Below the pieces are notes generated by a model. The model saw nothing but the letters and a program-made list of their open reading frames with translations, did not search any database and had not been told where the DNA came from. A stretch of 58,376 nucleotides of DNA from Candidatus Tepidiaquacellales bacterium UBA6667 (GTDB lineage Bacteria > Bacteroidota > Ignavibacteria > Tepidaquicellales > Tepidaquicellaceae), in contig DKKL01000031.1 of NCBI GenBank assembly GCA_002455255.1, forward strand, positions 213,020 through 271,395, read 5' to 3'. Positions 25,780 through 34,408 of this stretch are shown here, piece by piece; position 1 is the stretch's first letter, and each line of letters begins with the position of its first letter. Both the position numbers and the translations under genes were made by a program.

Positions 25780-26190
25780 ATGAAAAAAATAAATTCTTTA
25801 TTATCTGTTTTAGTTTTATCAATTATTATTGCAGGATGTTCAACTTCAAAAGAATATTCCATTGACTGGACTGAGATTAGAAATGAAATTCAACCTATGA
25901 TTGAAATGATGGAAAAGGGTTTGTATGTGGATTTTTTAAATACATATGTGGATCCTCGTTTAGTTCACTTACAGGGAGGAGCTTCCAGTATGTTGGCTGA
26001 TTTTGATGCAACAAAAAGGTCAGAACTTCTTCAGACTCTAAAACAGGCAAAACAAATTCAACCGTTTATAGATACTGAAAAAAAAATTGCTACTTTTGAC
26101 GGAGAAAATTTTATCAGACCATTAGCATTTCAAAAAATCGGTGACAGATGGTATTTAATTAATAATGCAAATCAAATAGAGGGTAACTGA
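25780..26190 (+). CDS. Small lipoprotein, unknown
   Basis: The product is 136 aa with a lipoprotein signal (MKKINSLLSVLVLSIIIAGC, lipobox IIAGC), so it should be anchored to a membrane through its cysteine. The mature part is polar, with LVHLQGGASSM and an aromatic end RPLAFQKIGDRWYLINN resembling small substrate-binding or nuclear-transport-factor-like folds, though too little to claim. It may be co-transcribed with the permease upstream. Its last 19 bases overlap the 3' end of the convergent branching-enzyme gene. Confidence 0.7.
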   Translation: MKKINSLLSVLVLSIIIAGCSTSKEYSIDWTEIRNEIQPMIEMMEKGLYVDFLNTYVDPRLVHLQGGASSMLADFDATKRSELLQTLKQAKQIQPFIDTEKKIATFDGENFIRPLAFQKIGDRWYLINNANQIEGN

Positions 26191-28238
26191 TAATCTTTAT
26201 CAAACCTAAAAATATTTATTGCTAAAGGTGGAAGTGTGAGCTTCAAAGTGTAATTATAATGAAATCTCTTTTTATCAATTGCTTCAAGCCCTCCGAGATT
26301 TCCCTTTCCGCTTCCACCATAAATCAATGCATCGCTGTTAAATATTTCTTTATAAAATCCTTCTTCCGGAACTCCTATTTCATAATTTTCTCGGACAACA
26401 GGAGTCATATTGCAAACAAATAAAAGATAACTTTTTTTGTTTGTTGAATATCTTATGAAACTTAAAACGCTTTGTTCGGCATCTGAGTAATCTATCCAGT
26501 TAAATCCTTTGCTTTCAAAATCTATTTCCCAGAACTCTTTACTTTCTAAATATAATTTTTGCAAATCTTTAAAATAGAGATTCAGCATTGAGTTGAATTC
26601 TTGATTTTTTATTTCCCAGTCAAGCATCCATTCGCAGTTCCACTCTGTTGCCTGAGCAAATTCACTTCCCATAAAGTTAAGTTTTTTCCCCGGATGACCA
26701 TACATAAAGCCAAAGAATAAACGCAGGTTTGCAAATTTTTGCCATTCATCACCGGGCATTTTATTAAACAACGATTTTTTTCCGTGAACAACTTCATCAT
26801 GTGATATCGGCAATAAATAATTTTCATTAAAAGAATACCAAAGTGAAAATGTTATATGATTATGATTAAATTTTCTGTAAATCGGGTCTATAGAAAAATA
26901 TTTTAAAACATCGTGCATCCAGCCCATATTCCACTTCATATCGAATCCTAAACCTCCGAGATGAACAGGTTTTGTAACTCCTAACCAATTAGTAGATTCT
27001 TCTGCTATCATCATTACACCTTTGTTATACTTATGAACATTAGTGTTAAGTTTTTTTACAAATTCTACCGCTTCAAGATTTTCAGGACCACCAAATATAT
27101 TAGGTTCCCATTCTCCTTCTTCTCTTGAATAGTTTAGGTATAACATTGAAGCAACAGCATCAACTCTAATCCCGTCTATGTGATATTTGCTAAACCAAAA
27201 CAATGCGTTTGAAATTAAAAAATTAACAACTTCATTTTTCCCGTAATCAAATACGAGAGTTCCCCAATCTTTATGAAATCCTTTTTTAGGATTTGTGTAT
27301 GCATAAATTTGTTTTCCGTCAAAATCATTCAATCCATGTGCATCAGTCGGAAAATGGGCAGGAACCCAATCAAGAATGACTCCAATTCCATTTCTGTGGC
27401 AGTGGTCAATAAAATACATAAAATCCTGAGGTGAACCGAATCTGCTTGTTGGTGCAAAATAATTAACAACCTGATATCCCCAGGAAGTATCAAGCGGATG
27501 CTCCATTACCGGTAACAACTCAATGTGAGTGAAATTTAAATCTTTTGCATAATCTACAATTTCATGTGCCAGTGTTTTGTAATTCTTAAATCCCCATTCG
27601 TTTGAAAATTCATTCTCTTTATAATCTCTTTTCCAAGACCCAAGATGAAGTTCATAAATTGACACAGGTGATTTCTTAAAATCATATTTAGCTCTTGCTT
27701 TCATCCATTCCTGATCTTTCCACTTAAATCCTTTTAGTGAATTAACTACAGATGCAGTTTGTGGACGGACTTCTGCCTGAAAAGCAAAAGGATCTGATTT
27801 ATATCTTATAGTAGTATCAAATTTTGATTTTATTACATATTTATATTTTTCACCTTCATATATCTCCGGTATGAATATACTCCAAACACCTGAATCATTT
27901 ATGTTTTCCATTTGATGCGACCCTTCTTTCCACGAATTGAAATCACCTATCACAGCAACAGATTTTGCATGGGGAGCCCATACTGCAAAATGAACCCCCA
28001 TTTTCTTATTAACTTTTTTTACTTTTGCACCTAACTTATCGTAAATTTTGTAATGAGTGCCTTCACCAATCAGATATAAATCATAATCAGTAATTTGAAT
28101 TGGGTAAGCATAAGCATCTTCAATTTCAATAAGGTTTTCAAATTCATCCTGATATTGAATTTTATATTGGAATGGCTCTGAAACTTTTTCATAAACTGCC
28201 TGATAGATATTCAAAGGATGAACTCTTTTCATATTCAC
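26172..28238 (-). CDS. glgB: 1,4-alpha-glucan branching enzyme (GH13)
   Basis: This enzyme makes alpha-1,6 branches in glycogen. From GTG 28238 the frame encodes 688 aa: remnant of the N1 module, CBM48 (VHFAVWAPHAKSVAVIGDFN), then the GH13 barrel with DWVPAHFP, nucleophile in GIRVDAVASMLY, acid/base in MIAEESTNW and PLSHDEVVHGK, and the C-terminal beta domain. From GTG (or ATG at 28232) the protein would begin in the middle of the N1 module. The same frame is open for 74 more codons upstream and encodes the missing half, including NPFSVLGPKY, but has no ATG, GTG or TTG. The stop overlaps the lipoprotein gene by 19 bases. No other glycogen gene is in the window. Confidence 0.92.
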   Translation of the reverse strand: MNMKRVHPLNIYQAVYEKVSEPFQYKIQYQDEFENLIEIEDAYAYPIQITDYDLYLIGEGTHYKIYDKLGAKVKKVNKKMGVHFAVWAPHAKSVAVIGDFNSWKEGSHQMENINDSGVWSIFIPEIYEGEKYKYVIKSKFDTTIRYKSDPFAFQAEVRPQTASVVNSLKGFKWKDQEWMKARAKYDFKKSPVSIYELHLGSWKRDYKENEFSNEWGFKNYKTLAHEIVDYAKDLNFTHIELLPVMEHPLDTSWGYQVVNYFAPTSRFGSPQDFMYFIDHCHRNGIGVILDWVPAHFPTDAHGLNDFDGKQIYAYTNPKKGFHKDWGTLVFDYGKNEVVNFLISNALFWFSKYHIDGIRVDAVASMLYLNYSREEGEWEPNIFGGPENLEAVEFVKKLNTNVHKYNKGVMMIAEESTNWLGVTKPVHLGGLGFDMKWNMGWMHDVLKYFSIDPIYRKFNHNHITFSLWYSFNENYLLPISHDEVVHGKKSLFNKMPGDEWQKFANLRLFFGFMYGHPGKKLNFMGSEFAQATEWNCEWMLDWEIKNQEFNSMLNLYFKDLQKLYLESKEFWEIDFESKGFNWIDYSDAEQSVLSFIRYSTNKKSYLLFVCNMTPVVRENYEIGVPEEGFYKEIFNSDALIYGGSGKGNLGGLEAIDKKRFHYNYTLKLTLPPLAINIFRFDKDYQLPSI

Positions 28239-28460
28239 AACACCATAATGAGATGTTTTGGAGGATTTTGTATTAGATGGTTTTATCCATGCATCAAGAG
28301 CGAGTGGCAGATAGCAAGTAATAGTATATTTTTTTGAAGTCTTATCATACTTTGGACCTAAAACTGAAAAAGGATTTGACGATTCAAATGATGTAATTTT
28401 TTTAAATTCATTTGCGATATTTAAATCCGTTTTTTTGATAAATACTGCTTTTAGTTTAAA
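28239..28460 (-). other. In-frame upstream extension of glgB encoding the rest of the N1 module
   Basis: Immediately after a TAG (28463-28461, minus strand) the glgB frame stays open for 74 codons up to the GTG at 28238. It encodes NPFSVLGPKYDKTSKKYTI then CYLPLALDAWIKP, which aligns by eye with the DPFSVLGMHK and RALLPDATDVWVIEP parts of E. coli GlgB. The frame has no ATG, GTG or TTG. An ATC at 28439 is followed by AAAAAAACG, exactly the setting of a typical ATGAAAAAAACG start, one base away; from there the protein would be 755 aa. A non-standard start, a start-codon mutation or a sequence error are all possible. Confidence 0.6.
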
Positions 28461-28494
28461 CTAATTGAATAGAAAAAAAAATTAAACATAAATT

Positions 28495-31400
28495 TTACTG
28501 TAGAAGAATATTCTTTAAATCAGTTAGTCTTTCAATATCAGAATTTTGATTCGTTTTTATTTCTATTATTAACTGGTCTTTTGAACCTGAAATATTATAC
28601 TTACGTGATTTATCTCCGGAAATTGTTTCAATTAATTTTTTAAAAAAATCGGATTCAAAAATAGGATGTTCTTTTTGTTTTGGAAAGTAAATTGAGATAT
28701 TGTTTTTTAAAATCGAAATTTTTTCTATTCCCAACATCGTCGATTTTATTTTAATTTTAATAACCTCAAATAAATTTTCAACATCTTCAAGAAATTCTCC
28801 GAATCTGTCTATTAGTTCATTTTTTATATCAGTTAACTCTTCTTCTGATTTTGCTTCATATAATCTTCTGTAGATATTTAATCTTTCTTTATCACTCTCA
28901 ACATAATCTTTCGGAATTAAGGCATTCAAATCATTTTCTATTATGGCAGGATCAGATTTCTTTATAATTATTTTATTTTTATTATCTGTAATTTCCTGCT
29001 TAGGTTGTTGTTCACCTTTAACTTCTTTTTCTTCTTCAAAATTTTTAAACAATTCAGAAAACTCACTTTCCTTTAATTCAGATACGGCATCATCAATAAT
29101 ATTCATAAATAAATCAAAACCAATCTGCTGAACATATCCGCTTTGCTCTTTTCCCAAAAGATTACCGACTCCTCTAATCTCCATATCCCTCATTGAAAGA
29201 TTTATACCTGAGCCAAGTTCAGTAAATTCTTCAATTGCCTGCAATCTCCTAACTGCCTGTTTTGTAATTTTTCCTGCTGAAATAAGATAAGCAAATGCCT
29301 GCTGTTCACTCCGTCCTACTCTTCCCCTAAGCTGGTATAATTCTGATAAACCGTAACGGTCTGAATTATTAATGATTATAGTATTTACATTTGGTATATC
29401 CAGTCCGCTTTCAATTATTTTTGTGCAGACAAGTATGTTTAGTTTTTTCTCAATAAAATTAACAACAGTATCTTCAAGCTCATCGGGTTCCATTTGTCCG
29501 TGAGCTATTGCCGGCTTTGCTATCGGGACTTCTTCTTTTATTCTTTCTGCAAGTGTATATAGTTTTTCAATTGTATCATTTACAAAATATACCTGACCTC
29601 CTCGCTTTAATTCAAAAGAAATTATTTCTGCAATTTTATCCCAATTTAGTTTTATAATTTCTGTTTGAATTGGTTTTCTGTTTTTAGGTGGAGTATTAAT
29701 CAGTGATAAATCTCTCGCACCCATCATGGAAAAATTTAATGTTCTCGGAATAGGGGTGGCTGTTAAAGTTAAAGTATCAATGTTAGGTTTTATTGATCTG
29801 ATTTTTTCTTTTGCTTTTACCCCGAATCTTTGTTCTTCATCAATTATTAATAAACCAATATCTTTGAATTTTATATCTTTTGATAAAATTCTGTGAGTTC
29901 CGATTAAAATATTAATTTTACCCGCTTCCAGTTTTTCCAGAATTTCTTTTTGCTCTTTTTTACTTTGAAGTCTTGATAAACATGCAACTTCAACTGCAAA
30001 TGGTGAAAGTCTGTCTCTGAACGTGTTATAATGCTGTACTGCGAGAATAGTTGTCGGAACTAATACTGCAACCTGTTTATTATCCATAACTCCTTTGAAT
30101 GCTGCCCTTACAGCCACTTCTGTTTTTCCGAATCCGACATCTCCGCAAACTAACCTATCCATAGGACTACCTGATTCCATATCTTTTTTTACTTCCTGTG
30201 TTGCCCTAAACTGATCAGGAGTATCTTCATACATAAAGTTAGCTTCAAGTTCCTTCTGCCAGTGAGTGTCAGGTGAAAATTTAAATCCGGTTTCTGATTT
30301 CCTTTTAGCATATAATAAAATTAAATCTCTTGCTATATCCTGAACTTTTTTCTTAGCTTTCGATTTTATTTTATCCCATTCACCACCGCCAAGTTTTGAT
30401 AATTTTGGAACGAAACCCTCAGTGCTTGCATATTTTTTTATTAAGTGAATATAATTTAGATTTACAAAAACTGAATCGCCACCTTCATAAATTAGTTTTA
30501 CGGCTTCCTGTTCATTATTACCAACGGTAATTTTTTTAAGTCCTTCAAATTTTGCAATACCAAAATCACGATGAACTATAAAATCACCATATTGAAGTTC
30601 TTTAAGCTCTGAAAATGTGATTCCTTTGAATTTAAGTTTTCTTTTTTTAAGCTGTCTGAAATACCTGCCAAATATCTGATGTTCAGTATAAACAGTTATG
30701 TTGTCATCAAATAAACTGAATCCTTCCGTTAGTGAATCATCAATAAAATTAATTTTGTTTATATCAATATCATTAACTGATGAAATATTATCGTTTTTTT
30801 CTGAGTGTATTCCAAAATCTTTTTCGGAAATTTCATCATTATTTAAATCGTCCAATAAAGTTTTTAATCTTTCAGATTGCATTTTATCAGATGACAACAA
30901 ATACACTTCATTTTTTTCTGATATTAAATTATAAAGATCTGAATGTAAGGCACGCAAATTTGAATGAAATTCCGGTTGGGATTTGGAATGAAAATTAAAA
31001 ATATTAGATTTATCAATTTTAACTAAATCTGAAAAATAATTTTCAAATTCTGTTATCAATATTTTATTAAATTCGGATAATTGATTGTTTACATCGTCAT
31101 CGGTCAATGTTATTTCAGGATCAAGAATAACAATAATCGAATCTTCCGGAATATATTCACTTAATGAAGAATTTATACTTTCCTGACCTTGTAAGTTATC
31201 TTTGGATGTTAAATTCATTCCGAATTTTATTCCTTCAATTACTTTTAAAGATCTTTGCGTTGAAATATCAAATTCTCTGATAGATTCCACAGTATCTCCA
31301 AAAAATTCAATTCTCACGGGAGAAATATGAGATTCAGGGAAAATATCAATTATTCCGCCTCTAACAGAGAAATCACCTGGTTCTTCGACAAAATCTTTTC

Positions 31401-31854
31401 TGTCAAATCCTGCAGAAGATAATTTTGAAATTAAATCATCAAATGGAATTTCAAAATCTTTTTTAATTTCAAAAATTGAACTTTTAAAAATCTCTTTTGA
31501 TAAATAATTTTTTGAAAATTCCTTACTGTCGCAAAGTATAATAAATTCATCACTTCCAGATAAAAGAGTGAGAGAACGTGAAATCATTTCTTCATCCTCT
31601 AAATCTCCGGATTTTAAGACTGATAAATTTTCAGATTCAGAAATAATCTGTAAATCATCATATACTTTTTTTAGATTATCTTTTTCAGATGTGACAATGA
31701 ATAATTTTTTATGACGGAATTTAGAAATAAACTCAATAATGAGGGACTTTAAAGAACCTTTAACTCCGGACAGGCAATAGGATTCCTGTGCTTTAAGTTT
31801 TTTTAAAGCAATGAAATTTTTTGATTCAAAAATTTTAGTTTTCAGATCTATCAA
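28495..31854 (-). CDS. mfd: Transcription-repair coupling factor Mfd
   Basis: This ATP-dependent translocase removes RNA polymerase stalled at lesions and recruits UvrA. It is 1119 aa, with all regions: a UvrB-like N-terminal part (FVEEPGDFSVRGGIIDIFPE), the RNA-polymerase-interacting domain (LQYGDFIVHRDFGIAKFEGL), the helicase core with Walker A GDVGFGKTEVAVRAA near residue 570 and DEEQRFG near 670, the second RecA domain with LRGRVGRSEQQAFAYL, and the C-terminal TRCF domain. It starts at TTG 31854, which overlaps the rsmA stop in TTGA; no ATG is available. A slightly divergent linker follows the helicase part (EKEVKGEQQPKQEITDNKNK). Confidence 0.95.
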   Translation of the reverse strand: MIDLKTKIFESKNFIALKKLKAQESYCLSGVKGSLKSLIIEFISKFRHKKLFIVTSEKDNLKKVYDDLQIISESENLSVLKSGDLEDEEMISRSLTLLSGSDEFIILCDSKEFSKNYLSKEIFKSSIFEIKKDFEIPFDDLISKLSSAGFDRKDFVEEPGDFSVRGGIIDIFPESHISPVRIEFFGDTVESIREFDISTQRSLKVIEGIKFGMNLTSKDNLQGQESINSSLSEYIPEDSIIVILDPEITLTDDDVNNQLSEFNKILITEFENYFSDLVKIDKSNIFNFHSKSQPEFHSNLRALHSDLYNLISEKNEVYLLSSDKMQSERLKTLLDDLNNDEISEKDFGIHSEKNDNISSVNDIDINKINFIDDSLTEGFSLFDDNITVYTEHQIFGRYFRQLKKRKLKFKGITFSELKELQYGDFIVHRDFGIAKFEGLKKITVGNNEQEAVKLIYEGGDSVFVNLNYIHLIKKYASTEGFVPKLSKLGGGEWDKIKSKAKKKVQDIARDLILLYAKRKSETGFKFSPDTHWQKELEANFMYEDTPDQFRATQEVKKDMESGSPMDRLVCGDVGFGKTEVAVRAAFKGVMDNKQVAVLVPTTILAVQHYNTFRDRLSPFAVEVACLSRLQSKKEQKEILEKLEAGKINILIGTHRILSKDIKFKDIGLLIIDEEQRFGVKAKEKIRSIKPNIDTLTLTATPIPRTLNFSMMGARDLSLINTPPKNRKPIQTEIIKLNWDKIAEIISFELKRGGQVYFVNDTIEKLYTLAERIKEEVPIAKPAIAHGQMEPDELEDTVVNFIEKKLNILVCTKIIESGLDIPNVNTIIINNSDRYGLSELYQLRGRVGRSEQQAFAYLISAGKITKQAVRRLQAIEEFTELGSGINLSMRDMEIRGVGNLLGKEQSGYVQQIGFDLFMNIIDDAVSELKESEFSELFKNFEEEKEVKGEQQPKQEITDNKNKIIIKKSDPAIIENDLNALIPKDYVESDKERLNIYRRLYEAKSEEELTDIKNELIDRFGEFLEDVENLFEVIKIKIKSTMLGIEKISILKNNISIYFPKQKEHPIFESDFFKKLIETISGDKSRKYNISGSKDQLIIEIKTNQNSDIERLTDLKNILLQ

Positions 31855-32663
31855 TTATCAATACGTAAGCCGGAAAAAATTTCATCCGTTAGTTCTGTAA
31901 ATTCAATTATGTTAAGCATTTCAGGTCTTTTTGACAAATCAAATTTTATTGCATTTACATCTATATTTTTTTCATCAAATAGTTTTCTCAATGAATTTCT
32001 TAAAGTCTTTCTTCTTTGATTAAATGAAGTTCTCACAACTTCTCTGAATAATTCAGGATTTTTTAATACAACTATATCATCCTTGAAATCCATTGATACA
32101 ACAGATGAATCAACCTTTGGTTTAGGAAAAAATGCACCCGGAGGCACATTATATACAATTTTTGGTGATGAATATAAATTTGTAAAAACGGAAAGTATTC
32201 CATATTCTTTTGTGTTTGGAACGGATTTCAATCTATGAGCCACTTCTTTTTGCATCATTAAAACTGCTTTTGATATTATTTTATAATTCTCAAACAATTT
32301 AAATAAAATCTGTGAAGTAATATTATACGGAATATTTCCGATAACTTTAATTTTTTTTCCGTTATAAAAATCGGATAATTTTGTTTTCAAAAAATCCTGA
32401 TGAATTATTTTTACTTTGCCTTCTAAATTTAAACTCAGTTCTTCAAATGCAAATTTATCAATTTCAATTGCTGTAAGATTTATATCATAATTCAAAAGAA
32501 GTTTTGTTAAAGCACCATGACCGGGACCTATTTCCAACACAGTATCACCTTCTTCAATCTCAAGAAAAGAAATTATTTTTTTTGAAATATTTACGTCGGT
32601 TAAAAAATTTTGTCCAAGAAATTTTTTTGGTCTGTATTTTTCATATTTAGAAGTATTTTTCAC
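31851..32663 (-). CDS. rsmA: 16S rRNA adenine N6-dimethyltransferase RsmA (KsgA)
   Basis: This enzyme dimethylates two adenines near the 3' end of 16S rRNA. It has KFLGQNFLTD at the N-terminus, the SAM-binding VLEIGPGHGALTKLL, and the catalytic GNIPYNITSQILFKL (NIPY). The C-terminal domain has PPGAFFPKPKVDSSVV and a FNQRRKTLRNSL motif. The 270-aa length is normal. The start is GTG 32663, chosen as it gives MKNTSKYEKYRPKKFLGQ. It overlaps mfd by 4 bases and the two are one transcription unit. Confidence 0.95.
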   Translation of the reverse strand: MKNTSKYEKYRPKKFLGQNFLTDVNISKKIISFLEIEEGDTVLEIGPGHGALTKLLLNYDINLTAIEIDKFAFEELSLNLEGKVKIIHQDFLKTKLSDFYNGKKIKVIGNIPYNITSQILFKLFENYKIISKAVLMMQKEVAHRLKSVPNTKEYGILSVFTNLYSSPKIVYNVPPGAFFPKPKVDSSVVSMDFKDDIVVLKNPELFREVVRTSFNQRRKTLRNSLRKLFDEKNIDVNAIKFDLSKRPEMLNIIEFTELTDEIFSGLRIDN

Positions 32664-32694
32664 GTATTAATATCTGAAATATATTGTAATTATT

Positions 32695-32702
32695 TAATTT
32701 TG
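32695..32702 (+). promoter_or_regulatory. Candidate TAnnTTTG promoter element for the toxin-antitoxin pair
   Basis: TAATTTTG, an exact TAnnTTTG match, ends 15 bases before the ATG at 32718. The pair would then have a very short leader and its promoter lies in the 54-base gap next to the divergent rsmA start. Confidence 0.4.
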
Positions 32703-32717
32703 TTTATAAATTTATGT

Positions 32718-32927
32718 ATGAGTGTAAAAGAGCTTCTACATATTATAGAAAAAAATTCTTCAGCTTTATCAGAAGAACAAATTAATAAAATTGCAGAATT
32801 TATATATTTAGTCAAATCAGGCAATGAACCTAATATTGATATTTATTTGAAAAATTTAAATTCATTTGAACAAACTCATCTCGAAAATGAATTCCTGAAT
32901 TATAAGGAAAAGTATCCTGTTGAATGA
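32718..32927 (+). CDS. Putative antitoxin of a PIN-domain toxin pair
   Basis: This 69-aa, mostly helical acidic protein starts MSVKELLHIIEKNS and later has EQINKIAEFIYLVKSG. Its frame is open further upstream to about 32610, but that extension is hydrophobic, unlike an antitoxin, and overlaps rsmA; the ATG at 32718 just after the promoter-like element is preferred. It overlaps the PIN gene by 8 bases, the usual antitoxin-before-toxin order. No classical DNA-binding fold (AbrB, RHH, MazE) is recognisable, so the antitoxin role is inferred from position. Confidence 0.6.
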   Translation: MSVKELLHIIEKNSSALSEEQINKIAEFIYLVKSGNEPNIDIYLKNLNSFEQTHLENEFLNYKEKYPVE

Positions 32928-33312
32928 ATATGTAACAGATACAATGGCTTTAATACTTTGGCTCGAAAATAGGAAATTTAATAAAGAAATTAAAAAAATA
33001 TTCAAAAGTGTATTAAGCAAAGAATCTAAGATTTATATTCCCCCAATATGTTTAGCTGAAATCGGTTATCTATCCGAAAAAAAGAAAATCAATATTGATT
33101 TGATATTTTTGAAGAACTATTTAGAACAAAATCAAAATTTTTTAATTGCAAAATTAAACATCGAAACTTTCATTAACTCATTCAAAATAATTGATATACC
33201 TGAGCTTCATGATAAATTAATTTCTGGTGTTGCCTTCTCACTTGGATTACCTTTGATTACTAATGATCCAGTTATTATAAATTCAAAATATTTAAAAACA
33301 ATAAGTTTTTAG
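32920..33312 (+). CDS. PIN-domain protein (VapC-like toxin candidate)
   Basis: The 130-aa protein has the PIN nuclease pattern, with the four acidic residues in place: D7 in YVTDTMA, E47 in CLAEIGY, D98 in PELHDKLISG and D116 in ITNDP. VapC toxins are metal-dependent RNases that cleave tRNA or rRNA. The likely start is TTG 32920, required to keep the first acidic residue; it overlaps the putative antitoxin. The order and overlap support a type II toxin-antitoxin module, but toxicity is unproven. Confidence 0.75.
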   Translation: MNEYVTDTMALILWLENRKFNKEIKKIFKSVLSKESKIYIPPICLAEIGYLSEKKKINIDLIFLKNYLEQNQNFLIAKLNIETFINSFKIIDIPELHDKLISGVAFSLGLPLITNDPVIINSKYLKTISF

Positions 33313-33696
33313 TTATAAAACTGCTTCCGCTTCTATTTCAACTAACATTTCTTTTACTACTAAAGCATTCACGCCTACAAAAGTCTGAGCAGGTCTTAAA
33401 TCTTTAAAATATTCACGGCAAGCAAGTGCTATTTCATCGAACTGCGTTACATTGGTTGAATAAATCCTTAATCTTACGATATGTTCCATATCTGCGCCAA
33501 AGTGGTTCAGTGCTGTTTTTATTTTTTCCAAAATTATTTTTGTCTGTTTAAACGGATCATCAACTCCATCAATTTTATCCCCGATTACTGATGTTGTTCC
33601 GGATATATAAATGTTATTGCCCACTTTTACTGCGCGAGAATAACCTACTTGTTCTTCCCAAATTGTTCCTGATGAAAATTTTTCTCTTGGTGTCAT
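33313..33696 (-). CDS. RidA family protein (YjgF/YER057c/UK114)
   Basis: This 127-aa protein matches the RidA fold: GYSRAVKVGNNIYISGTT in the first half and AQTFVGVNALVVKEMLVEIEAEAV at the end. RidA proteins hydrolyse reactive enamine/imine intermediates. The canonical active-site arginine of RidA (RxxV) appears replaced by FVGVNAL, typical of other subfamilies, so activity may differ. It starts at ATG 33696 and its end abuts the PIN gene, convergent and adjacent with no gap. Confidence 0.88.
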   Translation of the reverse strand: MTPREKFSSGTIWEEQVGYSRAVKVGNNIYISGTTSVIGDKIDGVDDPFKQTKIILEKIKTALNHFGADMEHIVRLRIYSTNVTQFDEIALACREYFKDLRPAQTFVGVNALVVKEMLVEIEAEAVL

Positions 33697-33706
33697 ATTG
33701 ATTAAT

Positions 33707-34408
33707 TTAATTTATAAAATTTTTAATTTCTTTTGCCAAAATTTCAACATCTGTTTTTTCTATCGGATGTTGAGTGTTTTCTAAAATTTTAAATTCACAA
33801 TTTTTAATTTTGCCTGAAACATATTTCGACTCATCAACAGATACCATATTATCACTGTCACCTACAGAAATCAACACGGGAATATTTATTTCACTTAAAT
33901 CATTATCAGTTAACTCAGGATTATTACCTAAATCTGTCATCATCTCTGCAGTTTTAATAAGAACTTTTCTCCAGTTATTATCAGAATGTCTTGCTTTCAA
34001 CACATCTGCAAACTTTGGAACTTTTTCTTCAATTACATCAGGATTTAGAAATTTTGTTTCTTTGGCAGAAGATGTGGGATTCCAATCAAATTTTGTTGCA
34101 AGCGTAAATATTTTTTTTATTTGATTTGGATTATTAATTTCCGTATTGGCAGATGTATAAAGAGCAACATATCCTCCCATTGAATAACCGAATATATTTA
34201 CTTCAGAAAGTTTATTTTTTTCTATAAAACCTGTTAAATCTTCTGAAAATAATTTTATTGAAAATTTTGAAATTGGAATTTCCAATCCTCCGTGACCGGA
34301 AAAATTAAATTTATATATATTGTAATTTTCATCCAATAAACTTTCTAATTTATTAAACTGATCCTTTGAACCTAATGCTCCGTGCAACAATAATAAATTT
34401 TTTTTCAA
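33707..34408 (-). CDS. Alpha/beta hydrolase
   Basis: This 233-aa cytoplasmic protein has the alpha/beta hydrolase layout. LLLLHGALGSKDQF forms the oxyanion region. The nucleophile elbow is FGYSMGGYV (S76), the acid lies in SVGDSDNMV (D184 or D186) and the base is in NTQHPIEK (H214). It starts at TTG 34408, which overlaps the GH5-like stop in TTGA, so it is co-translated with that gene. The substrate is unknown; esterase or peptidase/lipase activity are equally possible. Confidence 0.8.
   Translation of the reverse strand: MKKNLLLLHGALGSKDQFNKLESLLDENYNIYKFNFSGHGGLEIPISKFSIKLFSEDLTGFIEKNKLSEVNIFGYSMGGYVALYTSANTEINNPNQIKKIFTLATKFDWNPTSSAKETKFLNPDVIEEKVPKFADVLKARHSDNNWRKVLIKTAEMMTDLGNNPELTDNDLSEINIPVLISVGDSDNMVSVDESKYVSGKIKNCEFKILENTQHPIEKTDVEILAKEIKNFIN

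Noticed and set aside
32610..32717. Upstream extension of the antitoxin frame, hydrophobic
   Set aside because: It overlaps the rsmA start and lies upstream of the promoter-like box; the composition differs from the rest. The ATG at 32718 is used instead.
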